Source: Purshia tridentata (taxonomy: Eukaryota; Streptophyta; Magnoliopsida; Rosales; Rosaceae). From it: DNA of 64,000 nucleotides. Shown piece after piece: positions 1 to 14,187 of the stretch (position 1 is its first letter; the number at the start of each line of letters is the position of its first letter). The stretch spans positions 1 to 64,000 of the forward strand of contig QANT01003495.1 in the NCBI GenBank assembly GCA_003254885.1. The letters are read 5' to 3'. Below the pieces are notes generated by a model. It did no database searches, had not been told where the DNA came from, and was given only the letters and a program-made list of their open reading frames with translations. A program made the position numbers and the translations under genes.

Positions 1-515
1 CTCATCACCTTATAGAGTATATAATGGGTCCCCCAATATTCCAATACTAAACTCTAATTTAAAGGTCGTCAAATCGAGTTTTATAATATTAAAATTTTTT
101 ATTGACTTAGTTGTAAATAGTCTTTTATTATACCTTTTTGAACATAAATATGAGGGTATAAAAGCAATAGTAAATATTAGGATATTTTAAGAGAATTTTT
201 ATATGAATGAGAGTTTAGAAAAATTTTATACATAATTAGAGTTTACTTAGGCACTAAATTTTCAAAACAAGAAAATGATATGAAAAATTACCATTTTCCT
301 GAATATTTAGGTCCATTCGATGTACTGAAAAAAGTACTTGTTCTCACAGGATCCGTGCGCTCCTCCGAGCCTTTGGGCAATTTTATTAAAAATAAAAATA
401 AAGAGAGAAATCAATGTGAGGTAAAAATTAGTTGGAAAAGTATAGAACTCTCTAGAATAACGTGGGAAACAATTTCGACCATAAAAATTGAATTTGACTA
501 ATAATTCCAGAAGCC
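1..515. other. AT-rich spacer at the left edge
   Basis: AT-rich sequence with only short unrecognised open frames and no motif of a known family. It is probably distal promoter or the end of a gene outside the window. Confidence 0.5.
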
Positions 516-930
516 CGAGCTCACGTGAGCTCATACTTCAGCCAAGCCCCAATTGGGCCAAGGTCAAACATATCCTCCGAGACTTTCTTTCTCAAGCTCA
601 ATTCAGTTTCGCCACGTATTCATATCGACTGGAATCCAAACAGAATATGCCATAAAAAAACGCCGATCACGCTCCTCCTCGGCACGTGCGAACCCATCCA
701 CCTTCCCTCGCACGCACTCCTCAAGGACGTACGTGAGATCTAAGATGCGAAAGCATCGCGTGGACCTACCCACGCATAAAAGTCTCGGAGTAAATCAGCG
801 GCTAATACAAAGCCCGAACCATATTCAGCGGCTTCGGAGCGACTTTCGTTTTGCCCAAGAAAAACCGCTGCACGTGATCGAGACCCAGCCACTGGTTTTA
901 ATCTCTTAGACCCGCATTTTCTTTATAAAC
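516..930 (+). promoter_or_regulatory. GAPDH promoter: three G-boxes and a TATA box
   Basis: CACGTG cores occur at 522-527, 683-688 and 871-876, and TATAAA at 924-929, about 100 bases before the ATG. A TGGGCC site II-like motif lies near 555. CACGTG is the known binding core of plant bZIP and bHLH factors in light and ABA responses. Their use here is inferred. The pyrimidine-rich leader after about 950 fits the 5' UTR. Confidence 0.6.
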
Positions 931-1030
931 TCCTATTCGACACTCTCTATCTCACACTACCCAATCAAAAACCCTCAGTCTTCTCTGCCTCTCTACCCGC
1001 TCGTAATCTCCGCTCTCTACACAAATCATC

Positions 1031-3597
<2,567 letters not shown>

Positions 3598-4043
3598 ACC
3601 CCTGGTGAATGAAGGCCTTGTTTGTCTTTGTTTTGGTTGAGTCTAGGGTTTAGTTTTATGGTGCCTGAAGTTTGGAGTTCTGAATAAAGTCTTATCTTGT
3701 GTCATCTGTGAGTTAAGCTCTCCGGGTTATCACTTTTTGGTGTTTTACTTTCAGTTATGAATTCCTCCCCTTTTGCTCATTTCAACTCAAACGTGACTGT
3801 ACTTACTTTTACAAGTTTTATATAAGCAAAACTTATGGGGTTGTCAAATTTTATTGGTTGCTTGATTTCGTGTTTGGTTTGAATTCTCTCACAGGCTAGT
3901 TTTTATTTTGTTTTAAGAGAAATTAAATTCTTGGTTTTCACTATTAAGATGGTTAGATATGCAACACCTTACCCGTCTGTCAGAACCCATCAAACTTGAG
4001 TTGGTTCAGATTTATATATTAAGTGGCCTAAGCATAAAATTCA
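3598..4043. other. GAPDH 3' UTR and downstream spacer
   Basis: Holds the GAPDH 3' UTR with the AATAAA at 3683-3688, then AT-rich spacer up to the inverted-repeat element. No coding potential was recognised. Confidence 0.5.
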
Positions 4044-4473
4044 TTGGTAAATAGTCATTTTGATCTCTAGACTATTATTTTGATCTCTAGACTATTATAT
4101 TTGGATCAGTTTAGACTTCAGATTTCTAATTTGAAAAATTAAGAATTTTGATTTTTTTAATTTTGTCAATTAAGGATTTTTTCATTCATTTGCACATTTT
4201 TAATATAAATTTATGTTTTTATAATATTATATAAAGTCTTTTTTAAGTGTAAAATGGTTATTTTTAGTTAAATTTTACATTTTTTTTTTATGTATCAATT
4301 TTTTTTCCTTTATTTCATCTATTAAATTTAGATGAAAAATGTCTCCATTGATAGTAAAGTCTTTAATTGGTAAAATTAAAAAAGTTAAAATTTTTAATTT
4401 TTCAAATGAAAAGTTTAGGAATTAAACTGATATAAGTATAATAGTCTGTAGATTAAAATGACTATTTACCCAA
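4044..4473. mobile_element. Non-autonomous DNA transposon with long terminal inverted repeats (MITE or foldback type)
   Basis: The left end (TTGGTAAATAGTCATTTTGA...) and the reverse complement of the right end (TTGGGTAAATAGTCATTTTA...) stay alignable for roughly 110-120 bases, with scattered mismatches and one extra copy of a 20-base unit in the left arm near 4059-4099. The middle is AT-rich and has no open frame. Long imperfect arms suggest a Mutator-like or foldback MITE. The flanks (about AAATTCA and TTAATCA) are similar but give no clean target-site duplication, so superfamily and exact ends are uncertain. The arm divergence implies an old insertion. Confidence 0.7.
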
Positions 4474-4853
4474 TTAATCACACTACCTGCAGACTCTTTG
4501 GCAGTATTAAATCCTGGTTAGCTCATGACTTCAAAATCATCATTGAGCATGCCTTATTGATCCAGGATCAACGGCCAAAGCTCCATTAAGGAAATGGGTG
4601 ATGATGAAGATTGATGGTGCCACAACTTGGCTCATCGTTTGGAATGGTTTTTCAATCCCTACAGTAAAACTGTGAAAGGTTCATCTGGTCTAAGGTGGTC
4701 CATACCTCAACGTCAAATGATTCAATGAGAATGAGATAAGTCACATTTTTTGTTTCTGTGCTACAGAGAGCGAGACACATTTTACATATAGGATTGTCCA
4801 TTATAATTTCTCTCCAAGTTTACATCCGTCGTTCTTCGATCTTTGACTCTGTG

Positions 4854-5054
4854 ATGCTCAACAAAGATGCAGCATCACGTGGGAGCTTGCCCATTCAGTC
4901 AGATAAAGAAAGATTTATGAGGTTTCTTTTACAGAGAATCAGATATCGTCGTGATCCAATGATTGATGAAACCAAGAAAATAAGAATTGGCTCTAAGCTG
5001 GACAACCGAAGCAGTACCAGTACTATCTACGAGGCTCCACACCTTCCTAACTAA
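4854..5054 (+). CDS. Unrecognised small basic ORF (66 aa)
   Basis: An ATG-started frame that stays open to a TAA and encodes a charged, Arg/Lys-rich peptide including SDKERFMRFLLQRIRYRRDP and a polar Ser/Thr tail ending STIYEAPHLPN. I do not recognise the family. The preceding bases at about 4761-4766 (tgctacag) could be a 3' splice site, so this may be the last exon of a small gene or the remnant of one. There is no clear promoter and the codon pattern is not compelling. It lies between an old transposon and a long spacer. It could equally be chance or a decayed gene fragment. Confidence 0.25.
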   Translation: MLNKDAASRGSLPIQSDKERFMRFLLQRIRYRRDPMIDETKKIRIGSKLDNRSSTSTIYEAPHLPN

Positions 5055-5930
5055 GCCATGTGCAACAGTACATGGGCCACGTACCAAATTCAGTTGTCAA
5101 CTTATGACACATGGGGCTCTTGTCTCTTACTCATTTGACCACTGTCTTAGCTAATCTTCTATTGCGACCAACACCCCAAAAGATATACATTCATCCATTC
5201 ATCCATTCATCTTTGCGTCTTATTCATGATATTGATGCCTTCGTTTTAAGCTTTGGGATACATGTGTTAGACTGATTTGAACCATACATTTAGTGAAGAA
5301 TCAACTTTGCCAAATTCAACATTTTGTTAGATATGGTTTCTATTAATAGAAATCATAATATGTGATTACAACTATAAGCTAAAACGCACCTTTGAGACAA
5401 TGTTTTGGCCTTCGCTCTTCATCAATGACAGCTAACGACCTCTGTTGATGAACCTTAAATTTTTTACAGCCTAAAAGGCTAAAACTTGGTCATGAATTGT
5501 ATTGAACGATGGCCAGCACTACCTTTTTATGGCATTCATGCATCGCAAACAAAAGTGCCCACATGCCTTTGTTCTCACTTAAATTTAAAAGACAATTTCT
5601 CCATGAGGGTCCCCTAATTTTAAACCAATTAACTTCCCATTTATGCACCTATATAATTTGGTCAACCACATCATCGTCGGTGATCCATTATCCTCCTGCG
5701 CAGCCTACACAACCAACAATCATTTGCTCAACCAATGATAACAATATCAACTTGGGCATCTTTATAAAGGGAAGCTTTCCCTTTGTCTGCTGCAACATTG
5801 ACATGTAACATAGATTAAATGACAACATAATATGTAAGATATTGGATAAAAATCCATTGGATAGATCAAATGGAAGTTTGGCATTTCGTTTTCTGAGTCT
5901 ATTAATTGTTTTAGCATTCATAAGTTAAAC
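5055..5930. other. Intergenic spacer
   Basis: AT-rich sequence with a short tandem ATTCATCC-type repeat near 5188-5210. No gene was recognised. Confidence 0.5.
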
Positions 5931-5945
5931 ATTAAACAATGTGAT

Positions 5946-5987
<42 letters not shown>

Positions 5988-5998
5988 AAACAATGTGA
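5931..5998. mobile_element. 36-A tract flanked by a 13-bp direct repeat (minimal retroposon-like insertion)
   Basis: TTAAACAATGTGA occurs at 5932-5944 and again at 5986-5998. Between the copies are TGC, an uninterrupted run of 36 A (5948-5983) and GT. A direct repeat of this length around a pure A tail is what LINE-type target-primed reverse transcription leaves, here with almost no body. Replication slippage within a local duplication is the alternative. Confidence 0.5.
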
Positions 5999-6101
5999 GA
6001 GAAATGATCTCCATAAAAATGGAAGATATGCATAAATGGATTTTATTTTCGGAGGACCCAACTCAACTGTCACCGCCGGTTGCTTGCTTTTGTCCCTCTC
6101 G

Positions 6102-6195
6102 TATATATAAAGAAACCGAAAATCCATTTAAATTTTCCTCACAACTGTAAACTACCTAGTTTGGTCCGTCACCAGTAATTGTACGCCAACATTGT

Positions 6196-6241
<46 letters not shown>

Positions 6242-6935
6242 TAGTCACTCACTCTCAGTCTCTACTCGGTCTCTCACGGACCAAAGGAATCTCATCATTC
6301 TATGCTTTGTCTCTAACTTTATCTCCACCATATAATTTATAAAATCCACTCCAAAAATCTAACAATCAAGTTGTCATTTTCCTTTTGTTATCTTCTAAAT
6401 CTTCCCACTTTCCTCTCTACGTTCACTACTCATCCTTTTCCTAAAAGTCTAAAGAGTCCCCTGTTTCTCTCTTTATCTGCATAAGCTTCACCTGGGCAAT
6501 AATGGCTCTACTTGCTTACTCTTCTCCTTCCAGTCCCCTAATCCCTATTTCTTAGCATAAATCCTAATGGGTTTCATCTGAAACTACATTTCATTCTCAT
6601 ATGATCATATGGGTCAGTTTTCCCATCTGTTTTAGACCATTACTTGACTGTCTTGTTAAAGCTCTCTTTCCGTTGTTAACTGAAAGTTTTTGGTTTACTA
6701 AAAAGGGGTTCGTCTTGTTACATTGATTCTTATGCCTTGATTCCAAGAATCCTTATCGTTTTAGCTTTTCTACAGCTTTCCCAGTTAAAACAAAAAGTTT
6801 CTTTCTTTGCCTTTTGGGCCTTTTCATGTTATGTATCACCTCTGATTTTTCTTTTTCTGGTTTGCTAGGTGTTATATTTTGAAACCTACTGAATTCTTGT
6901 AAGAGTTGGTATTCATAGTCAATTCCGGGGTTACA
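6102..6935 (+). promoter_or_regulatory. TATA box and long leader of the ankyrin gene, with CT repeat and short uORFs
   Basis: TATATATAA at 6102-6110 is followed by a pyrimidine-rich leader with (CT)n at 6200-6238. The leader contains ATG-started short frames at 6502-6555 (17 codons), 6567-6581 (4 codons) and 6601-6726 (41 codons), all closing before the main ATG at 6936. A leader intron could remove some of them; no clear pair of splice sites stands out. Confidence 0.5.
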
Positions 6936-9604
6936 ATGCCACCCTCATACTTCCCTCTTAGGTGGGAGAGCACTGGAGAGCAATGGTGGTATGCATCACC
7001 TATTGACTGGGCAGCAGCCAATGGCCTATATGATCTGGTCAGCGAGCTTCTTCACCTCGACACCAACCTCCTCATCAAACTGACCTCTCTCCGCCGAATC
7101 CGCCGCCTTGAAACTGTCTGGGACGACGAGGCTCAGTTCGATGATGTTGCAAAATGCCGCTCTCAGGTTGCCAAGAGACTTCTCCATGAGTGTCAAACAC
7201 AGAGGGGCCACAACTCTCTCATCAGGGCTGGCTATGGTGGTTGGCTTCTGTACACTGCTGCCTCAGCTGGGGATGTGGATTTTGTCAAAGAATTGCTAGA
7301 AAGAGACCCTCTTCTTGTGTTTGGAGAAGGAGAGTATGGTGTCACTGACATCTTCTATGCCGCGGCCAGGAGCAAGAACTCTGAGGTCTTCAGGCTGCTG
7401 CTTGACTTCTCTGTCTCGCCGAGGTTTAGTCTTAGCAATGGAGAATTGGAAGAAAGGTTGGGAGATATTACTTCAGATTTCAAGTGGGAAATGATGAACC
7501 GGGCGGTTCATGCTGCTGCTAGAGGAGGGAATTTGGAGATATTAAGGGACCTCCTTGGGAATTGTCATGATGTTTTGGCTTATAGGGATGCTCAGGGATC
7601 CACTATCTTGCATACAGCCTCTGGCAGAGGGCAAGTTGAGGTGAGGCTCTTGTGTTATATACTCATCAAATTTCTTCATGTGTGCAAGTTGTTCACAATT
7701 TCACACATACTAGTTGAATAATCTTTTTAGATTGCTTGAATTCAATTACTCTCTTATTGTTTCTTGAATATTTGTGTAATGGAAGGCACTCTAGATTTAT
7801 GTGGGGCTTAATTAAGAAAAGCTTCACAGAGAGAAGATGGAAGAGATCTTGCTCCACTTATTCATTTATTACTTGAGTTTTATGTGAGCGTCTATTTGTT
7901 TTGAGGTTATTCTATTGCTGAAATAATTTGGTAACTCTTTCCATTTGAAAGGGTAAATAAAGGGAGAGTGCACTGATTGACTTAAATTTTAGTAAGCAGT
8001 CAAATGCTTAGTTGTTAGCTTGGCATTAACATCCATGAATGAATGGTTGGTCACCAAATTTAATGGCCTCATGGCTTACAGGCACCAAAACTTAAATGAA
8101 ATACTTTTATGAAAGGAAGTTGCTTTAATTTTTCTTTCTTTAAATTTAATTTTTTGCTTGCTTAGTTTTGAACCTAAGATATATCATTCATCAGTTGATG
8201 CACCTGTAGAAACCAGATTTAACATAGTTATTGATGACTGTCACTTTCAGGCCCTTATTTAAATTGAACTATTACTTATAATATTACCTTCTACATACTT
8301 TTATGCAGGTGGTTGAGTATCTACTAGCGTTCTTTGATATCATCGCCATTGTAGACAATCAAGGGAACACAGCTTTACATGTGGCCTCTTACAGGGGTCA
8401 CTTAGCTGTGGTGGAGGTCCTAATTTGTGCATCTCCCTCATTAACCTCTTTATCAAACAACTATGGAGATACCTTTCTACATTTGGCAGTTGCTGGTTTC
8501 CGAACCCCTGGTTTCCGGAGACTGGACAGGCAGATTGAGCTGATCAAGCAGTTGGTATCTGGTGATATTGTGAACATGCAGGACATTGTTAATGTTAGAA
8601 ACAATGATGGAAGAACTGCTCTTCACATTGCTGTAACTGAGAACATTCAATGTAATTTGGTGGAACTCCTCATGACTATTCCATCAATTGATCTGAACAT
8701 CCGTGATGCTGATGGCATGACCCCACTAGATATTCTTAAGCATAGGCCACGATCAGCATCTTCTGAACTTCTGATCAAGCAATTGATTTCAGCCGGAGGG
8801 ATCTCCAAGTGCCACGATCATAAAGTGAGGAGTGCCCTTGTATCCCATTTGAAAATGCAGGGCATTGGAAGCAGTCCTGGAACTTCTTTCAGAATTCCTG
8901 ATGCAGAGATATTCTTATACACAGGCATTGATAATGCTTCTGATGCCAGTTGTGAACAGTCAAGTGTGCAATTCAATACATTCTCAGGTGAGCCAAGTCA
9001 TTTGGGCTCATCCAACTCAGCAAACAATAAGAAGTCAGGGTCTGTAAATTTTGCTGCAAGGCGCCTTAAGGTTCTTCTTCAATGGCCGAGGAGGAAAGAA
9101 AAAAAGGAGTCTAGCAAAGACTTGGGAGATGGTGATTCTTTGGATTCGTTCGGTGCATGTATAGATTTGGAAGACAATCCAGTCACACTTCGTCAGATAT
9201 ATTCGAAGTCTTCATCCCTTCCAAACAACAAAAGGACTCTTTCTGTCAGGAATTATCTTCCAAGCCCATTTACCAAAATGAAATTTACTGCTGGTCTAAC
9301 ACATGGTGTGATTCAGGCAACGCCTCATTTAGCTTTTCCAGCTCATTCATCTAATAGTCCTTTCTCAGGATCGTCTATTTCATCACCTACTACTTTCATG
9401 GACAAAGAGAAGGGTGTTGACATTGGGGGAGCTTCTTGCTCAAATGGGAAAGCACCACAAGTGAACTTCAAACAGAATTCCTTAAATAAGAAGTTAATAA
9501 ACCAATATTTGTGTGTTGGTGCACAGGGCCTGGATATGGAAGAATCAGTTAGCTCTGCATGGTCAAATCAGAGTTACAAACATTCCAGCTCTCTAGTTGC
9601 CTGA
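6936..9604 (+). CDS. Plant ankyrin-repeat protein (MPPSYFPLRWEST family)
   Basis: Two exons, 6936-7640 and 8309-9604, give 2001 nt and 666 residues with a phase-0 intron. The N-terminus (MPPSYFPLRWEST, then EQWWYASPIDWAAANG) is a conserved plant signature. Ankyrin units follow in two blocks: about residues 30-235 (AASAGDVDFVKELLERDP, AAARGGNLEILRDLL) and 236-400 (GNTALHVASYRGHLAVVEVL, GDTFLHLAVAGF, GRTALHIAVTENI, DGMTPLDIL). The second half is polar, with conserved MQGIGSSPGTSFRI, a basic LKVLLQWPRRKEKK stretch and a Ser-rich tail. Ankyrin repeats mediate protein binding; the role of this family is not known to me, and no membrane segment or enzyme domain is visible. The ATG at 6936 is the first in this frame; further upstream the frame has only a TTG. 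Confidence 0.93.
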
Positions 9605-11678
9605 TTAATCAGACTGTACAATCGAGTTGGTTTTCTTGGTTTTCTTGGTAAGAGTATAATTTTGGTGAGTTCTCAAAAAGTTCTTTTCTTTGTACTTAAG
9701 ATTTTTTTGTTTCCTTTTCATTTTCCCTACAATTTAGATCACTTGTTTTATAATATCAGTGGAGTACATGCATAGTTGCATACCAGGTGTAAAAGTTGTC
9801 TGAATAATGTTCAAGAAGTATTATGAAGCCAATAGCTGTTTGGCATATTTGTAAACCTCATGAGTTGTATGCATTTGGCCCTTGCACAGTTGATTCAACT
9901 GAGTTTAAATTTATGCAGCATAGTAATCAAATGAATCTCTCTATCTCTCTCTCTCTCTCCCCATCTACACAAGTAACTTTCTGGTGGCGAACGTATGGAC
10001 TAAATGTAAGACTTTTATAAGTCTTAAACCACTTAAAGTTGGTCTTCTTATCATACAAGGACAACAAGGTCATAGTTCTTGATTAGAAACTTAATTAAAT
10101 TGAACTAAAGGTCCTTATTACCATGTGTATTCTGGATTGGTATAAGAGACATAACATTCCTTATGTCAATAGGATTAGCAATACAACTCAAGTGCAATAA
10201 GGTTAGCTTAAGGTGTTTGCTGATGGGAAAAACACCTAATGGCTTAGCACTATAAATATACAAGGGTCCCTTCACAATTGATACTCTCAACTCATAAGGC
10301 ATTAACACCCCATCTAGAATAAGAGCTATGGTTTCGGATTGCTAAAGAAGATCTTTGTGGAATTAGTTCCTGCTGTTAGTTTTCCATGGCAGAATTCAGC
10401 AAGTATTTATTAGCATATAATTGATATGGTTTACACTAAATGCAAATTACTTCCAACTGCATAAACTTGCATACGCGCAATTCTAAATCATATATGTTCC
10501 TGGGGAACAACTTCAAGAAGATTGGCTTCTTATACCTAAAACCAAAAACTACATTATTCATATGAGTCTTGAATGAAATCACATTGACATCCAATAGCTT
10601 CATAGTTTTGTCATACCCAAGCGGCCAGCCCCGTTAGGCTTGAATTTCCCATCAGTAAGGCCATAAGAGGGTCATAAATTTTTCACATGATTAGTGTAAC
10701 TTTCCTGTTTTTACTGCTTCCTCCTTTGTTAAGGTGCTGAATCTATATTGACAGAGCTTAATTTTTTTCTGTCATTCATGTCTCTGTAGATTAATCTTTG
10801 ATATCAGAAAACTGCTAACAAATGCAATCCGATTCTGGTCTACAATTCTATACTTAAAACTTAGACTACAACAAGTAGGAATGAAATCGTGATCAACAGT
10901 TATATATAGAATGATGATTAAGGTGTTTGGCATCTCTAACATATCATGTGGTGGCTGAATCATGCACGTAAAAGCATCGTATGTTAGGGGGAATTTTGAC
11001 AAAAAGGACTACAAGCAAAACATGTGACGTGCATAACATAAATAACTGAAATTTAAAAAGATGGAGAGTAAAAGATGACCAAAATTAGATAAAACTGAGT
11101 AATGCAAGTAATGAGCTAGCGAGTGGATGGGAGGCTCTGAACTGAGAGAATGGTGGGAGCCCTCCTTAAAGACAAGGACACAAGTCTTGATGGGTGAAGG
11201 GCCTCCCTTGGACTTTGGAGATGTTAAGGACTTGAAGTTGATGTATCAAACAAGACTCCCCCCATATTCGCTTTTACCATACGTTACTGTCTTTGAATTA
11301 GTTTAGCTTTTTCCACACTGGCAAAATTACATAGGACGCCTCCGGGAAAAAACAAGTTCTCAGAGTGAGTATAGGGGCTCAGTGGTAATTTTAAGTTTTA
11401 ATGCAACTTAACACGCTGAATTAGTGAAACGGACGGCTTTCCTTGCCTGGATTACAAACACAAAACTGAAGTAACTAACTCGGCCAACTTTGCTAATTAT
11501 GGCTTTCTTATCCATCCTCATAGATGCTATATATGGCTCTCGTGTGGTTTTGGTTTTTGAAGACTCAATTGCTTGCTTGTTTGGTTGCTCGATCTCTACG
11601 TAAATTAATCCCATTTGACATTCTTGAACGTTGTGTTGTAATTTAATTGTTGAAGTTGTACCTGCAGAGAAAATTAAA
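9605..11678. other. Intergenic spacer, 2.1 kb
   Basis: Contains the ankyrin 3' UTR, a short CT run near 9938-9958, a possible old LTR-like fragment (about 10100-10400) and the transporter promoter with TATATA near 11526. No further gene is seen. Confidence 0.5.
10100..10400 (+). mobile_element. Possible old solo-LTR-like remnant (Copia-type), uncertain
   Basis: The layout resembles a plant Copia LTR: a TATAAATATA at about 10252-10261, then a short leader-like stretch and an AC-rich tail. No coding parts, primer site or matching second repeat are seen in the window. If real, it is an ancient fragment with unclear ends. Confidence 0.2.
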
Positions 11679-14187
11679 ATGGTTGAAAATGCAGCTAAAT
11701 CAGTGGATGTCGAGCATGCGAAGCAGAAGAAGATCGACGACTGGCTTCCCATCACTTCCTCTAGGAATGCCAAATGGTGGTACTCCGCTTTCCACAATGT
11801 CACTGCCATGGTGGGGGCTGGTGTCCTCAGCCTTCCTTATGCCTTGGCAGAGCTTGGATGGTATGTATATGTTTGTTTCATGATCGACTATACTTTAATT
11901 TGTATCATCTTAACTGATCATGCCTTTTACAATCTCTCTCTACTAAATTAAGGTGAGACTCAATAAACATATTCTACATTTATATGGTACAAAACATTAT
12001 CAGTTGAGATGGTACAAATAACCGTACTCAATTTGAAACAGGAGTACATACTCTTGATTGTTAAATTAATATGCGAATCAATTGATGTTGTGATTAAAAA
12101 ATGTTTTTTTTTTTTTTTGGTGGCGAAAATTGATTTGTAGGGGTCCTGGCATAGCAGTCCTTATTCTGTCATGGGTCATCACCCTATACACCCTATGGCA
12201 AATGGTTGAGATGCATGAAATGGTGCCTGGGAAGAGGTTTGATAGGTACCATGAGCTGGGTCAGCATGCCTTTGGAGAGAAGCTGGGGCTCTGGATTGTG
12301 GTGCCCCAACAGCTAATTGTTGAAGTTGGTGTCAACGTAGTGTACATGGTCACAGGAGGAAAGTCATTGGAGAAGTTCCATGACGTGGTTTGCCCAAATT
12401 GCAAACCAATCAGGACCTCATACTGGATTATGATTTTTGCTTCTTCCCACTTTGTTCTTTCCCATCTCCCAAACTTCAACTCCATGTCTGGTATCTCACT
12501 CGCCGCCGCAAGCATGTCCCTGAGGTACTTATTACATGGCTTGCATGTTCAACTTTAGATTGCTGATACATTGGTATATATATATTCTTACCCATCGCGG
12601 ATCTCAAATGATGATAGTCCTGCTTCATTTGGTGATTAAAATTTGAAGAAAGTTTCGATGATTCTAGTATTATTAGTTCAGAAAATTCTATGATATTGAC
12701 ACATATGACATACAAACTCATTCTTAACCTTTAGATTTTAACAGGTTTACTTTTTAAACATGTTTGTTTGTCATACAATGTACGTGTCTTGTGCATACTA
12801 TAGACAAGAAGGAACTCAATCGATTCTTAACATAAGGTTTTTCTTGGGGTCTTGTTTGTCGTATGCAGTTACTCAACCATCGCATGGTCAGCTGCTCTGA
12901 AAAGGGGGGTTCAACCAAATGTGGACTACAGCTACAAAGCTAAAACAACTTCTGGGGTTGTGTTCAACTTCTTTAGTGGGTTGGGTGACGTAGCATTTGC
13001 CTACGCCGGCCACAATGGAGATCCAAGCAACCATTCCTTCAACTCCTGAAAAACCTTCCAAGGGACCCATGTGGAAAGGAGTCGTTGTGGCATACATAGT
13101 GGTGGCTTTGTGCTATTTCCCAGTTTCTATAGTTGGCTTCTGGGTGTACGGAAACGCCATTGAAGACAACATCCTCATCTCGCTAGAGAAGCCAGCTTGG
13201 CTAATTGCACTCGCCAACATGTTTGTTGTGGTCCATGCCATTGGAAGCTATCAAGTAAAGTCTTGCGTTACAATATATAATTTGACACCTTAATTTCTTC
13301 CATACGTAACATTATCGATCATTTCGCTAGTTACGCTGGAATAGTGGCTGATATTCTTTGAATTGTGGACAATTGGATGCAGGTGTTTGCAATGGGAGTG
13401 TTTGACATGGTTGAAACTTTTTTGGTGAAGAAAATGAATTTCACACCCTCTTTCGTGCTTCGCTTTGTTACTCGAAGTACATATGTTGGTAATTAATTAA
13501 GTTACCCTTCTCTTAATTTATTAAATAATTTACTTGAATTGCAAAGTGAGATTCTTCTCACAACATGCATGTGAAACCTATTTTATATGATGAGGCTTAC
13601 ATACATATTGTGAAGATAAAATTGTATGCATGTGTAGATTGCAGGCTAATTCACTGATTCTATATATGTATATATATGTTCTATGCCAGCATTTACGATG
13701 ATCGTTGCTATGGCCATCCCATTCTTTGGTGGACTTCTGGGAGTCTTTGAAGGATTTGCTTTTGCCCCAACAACATATTTCGTAAGTAAATGAAAGATTC
13801 AATTTGCTCCTCTAGCTGCATATATGTACCAACTTAAGCTCTGTTCCTAATCAACTTTGTACTGTTCTTCTTGATTTGCAGCTTCCCTGCATCATGTGGC
13901 TTATCCTCCACAAACCCAAACCTTTCAGTCTATCTTGGATCATAAATTGGGTACGTGCCTTGTACATGTTTTGATTAATTGCCTTTATGAAATCTATCGA
14001 TCTGTTCCCATTTCATTAGGCTTAGTTATATTAATGCTCTGATCTCGATCCATCACTTATATTCACTCATAAATTATGAAAATTTCAGACATGCATTGTT
14101 CTGGGTGTTGTGTTGATGATTGTGGCACCCATTGATGCGCTGAGGAGTATCATCTTGTCATCTAGTAACTACAAATTTTTCTCGTGA
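11679..14187 (+). CDS. LHT-type lysine/histidine (amino-acid) transporter, frameshifted by an apparent 8-bp deletion
   Basis: Proton-coupled amino-acid permease of the plasma membrane, AAAP/ATF family. Exons: 11679-11860, 12141-12524, 12869-13254, 13383-13488, 13690-13781, 13882-13950, 14089-14187. Family blocks are all present: [91 protein letters not shown], and [15 protein letters not shown]. Hydrophobic segments match the usual ten or eleven. After AGHN (about 13016) the family reads VVLEIQAT, but here the bases go straight from AATG to GAGATC, so 8 nt are missing. The frame then stops at 13047-13049, while the right frame resumes at once downstream and all later exons join in phase. Exon lengths sum to 1318; adding 8 gives 442 codons, the usual LHT size. 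This is a recent pseudogene, a null allele or an assembly error. First in-frame ATG chosen. Confidence 0.88.

Noticed and set aside
5180-5215. Short direct repeats as a CRISPR-like array
   Set aside because: Units are 8 bases without spacers, in a plant genome; a simple repeat.
5918-6150. Poly-Phe and poly-Lys frames around the A tract
   Set aside because: They are only translations of a homopolymer.
12983-13030. A tiny intron that would skip the frameshift in the LHT gene
   Set aside because: The only nearby GT and AG pairs give an intron under 50 bases, do not restore the family sequence, and remove conserved residues.
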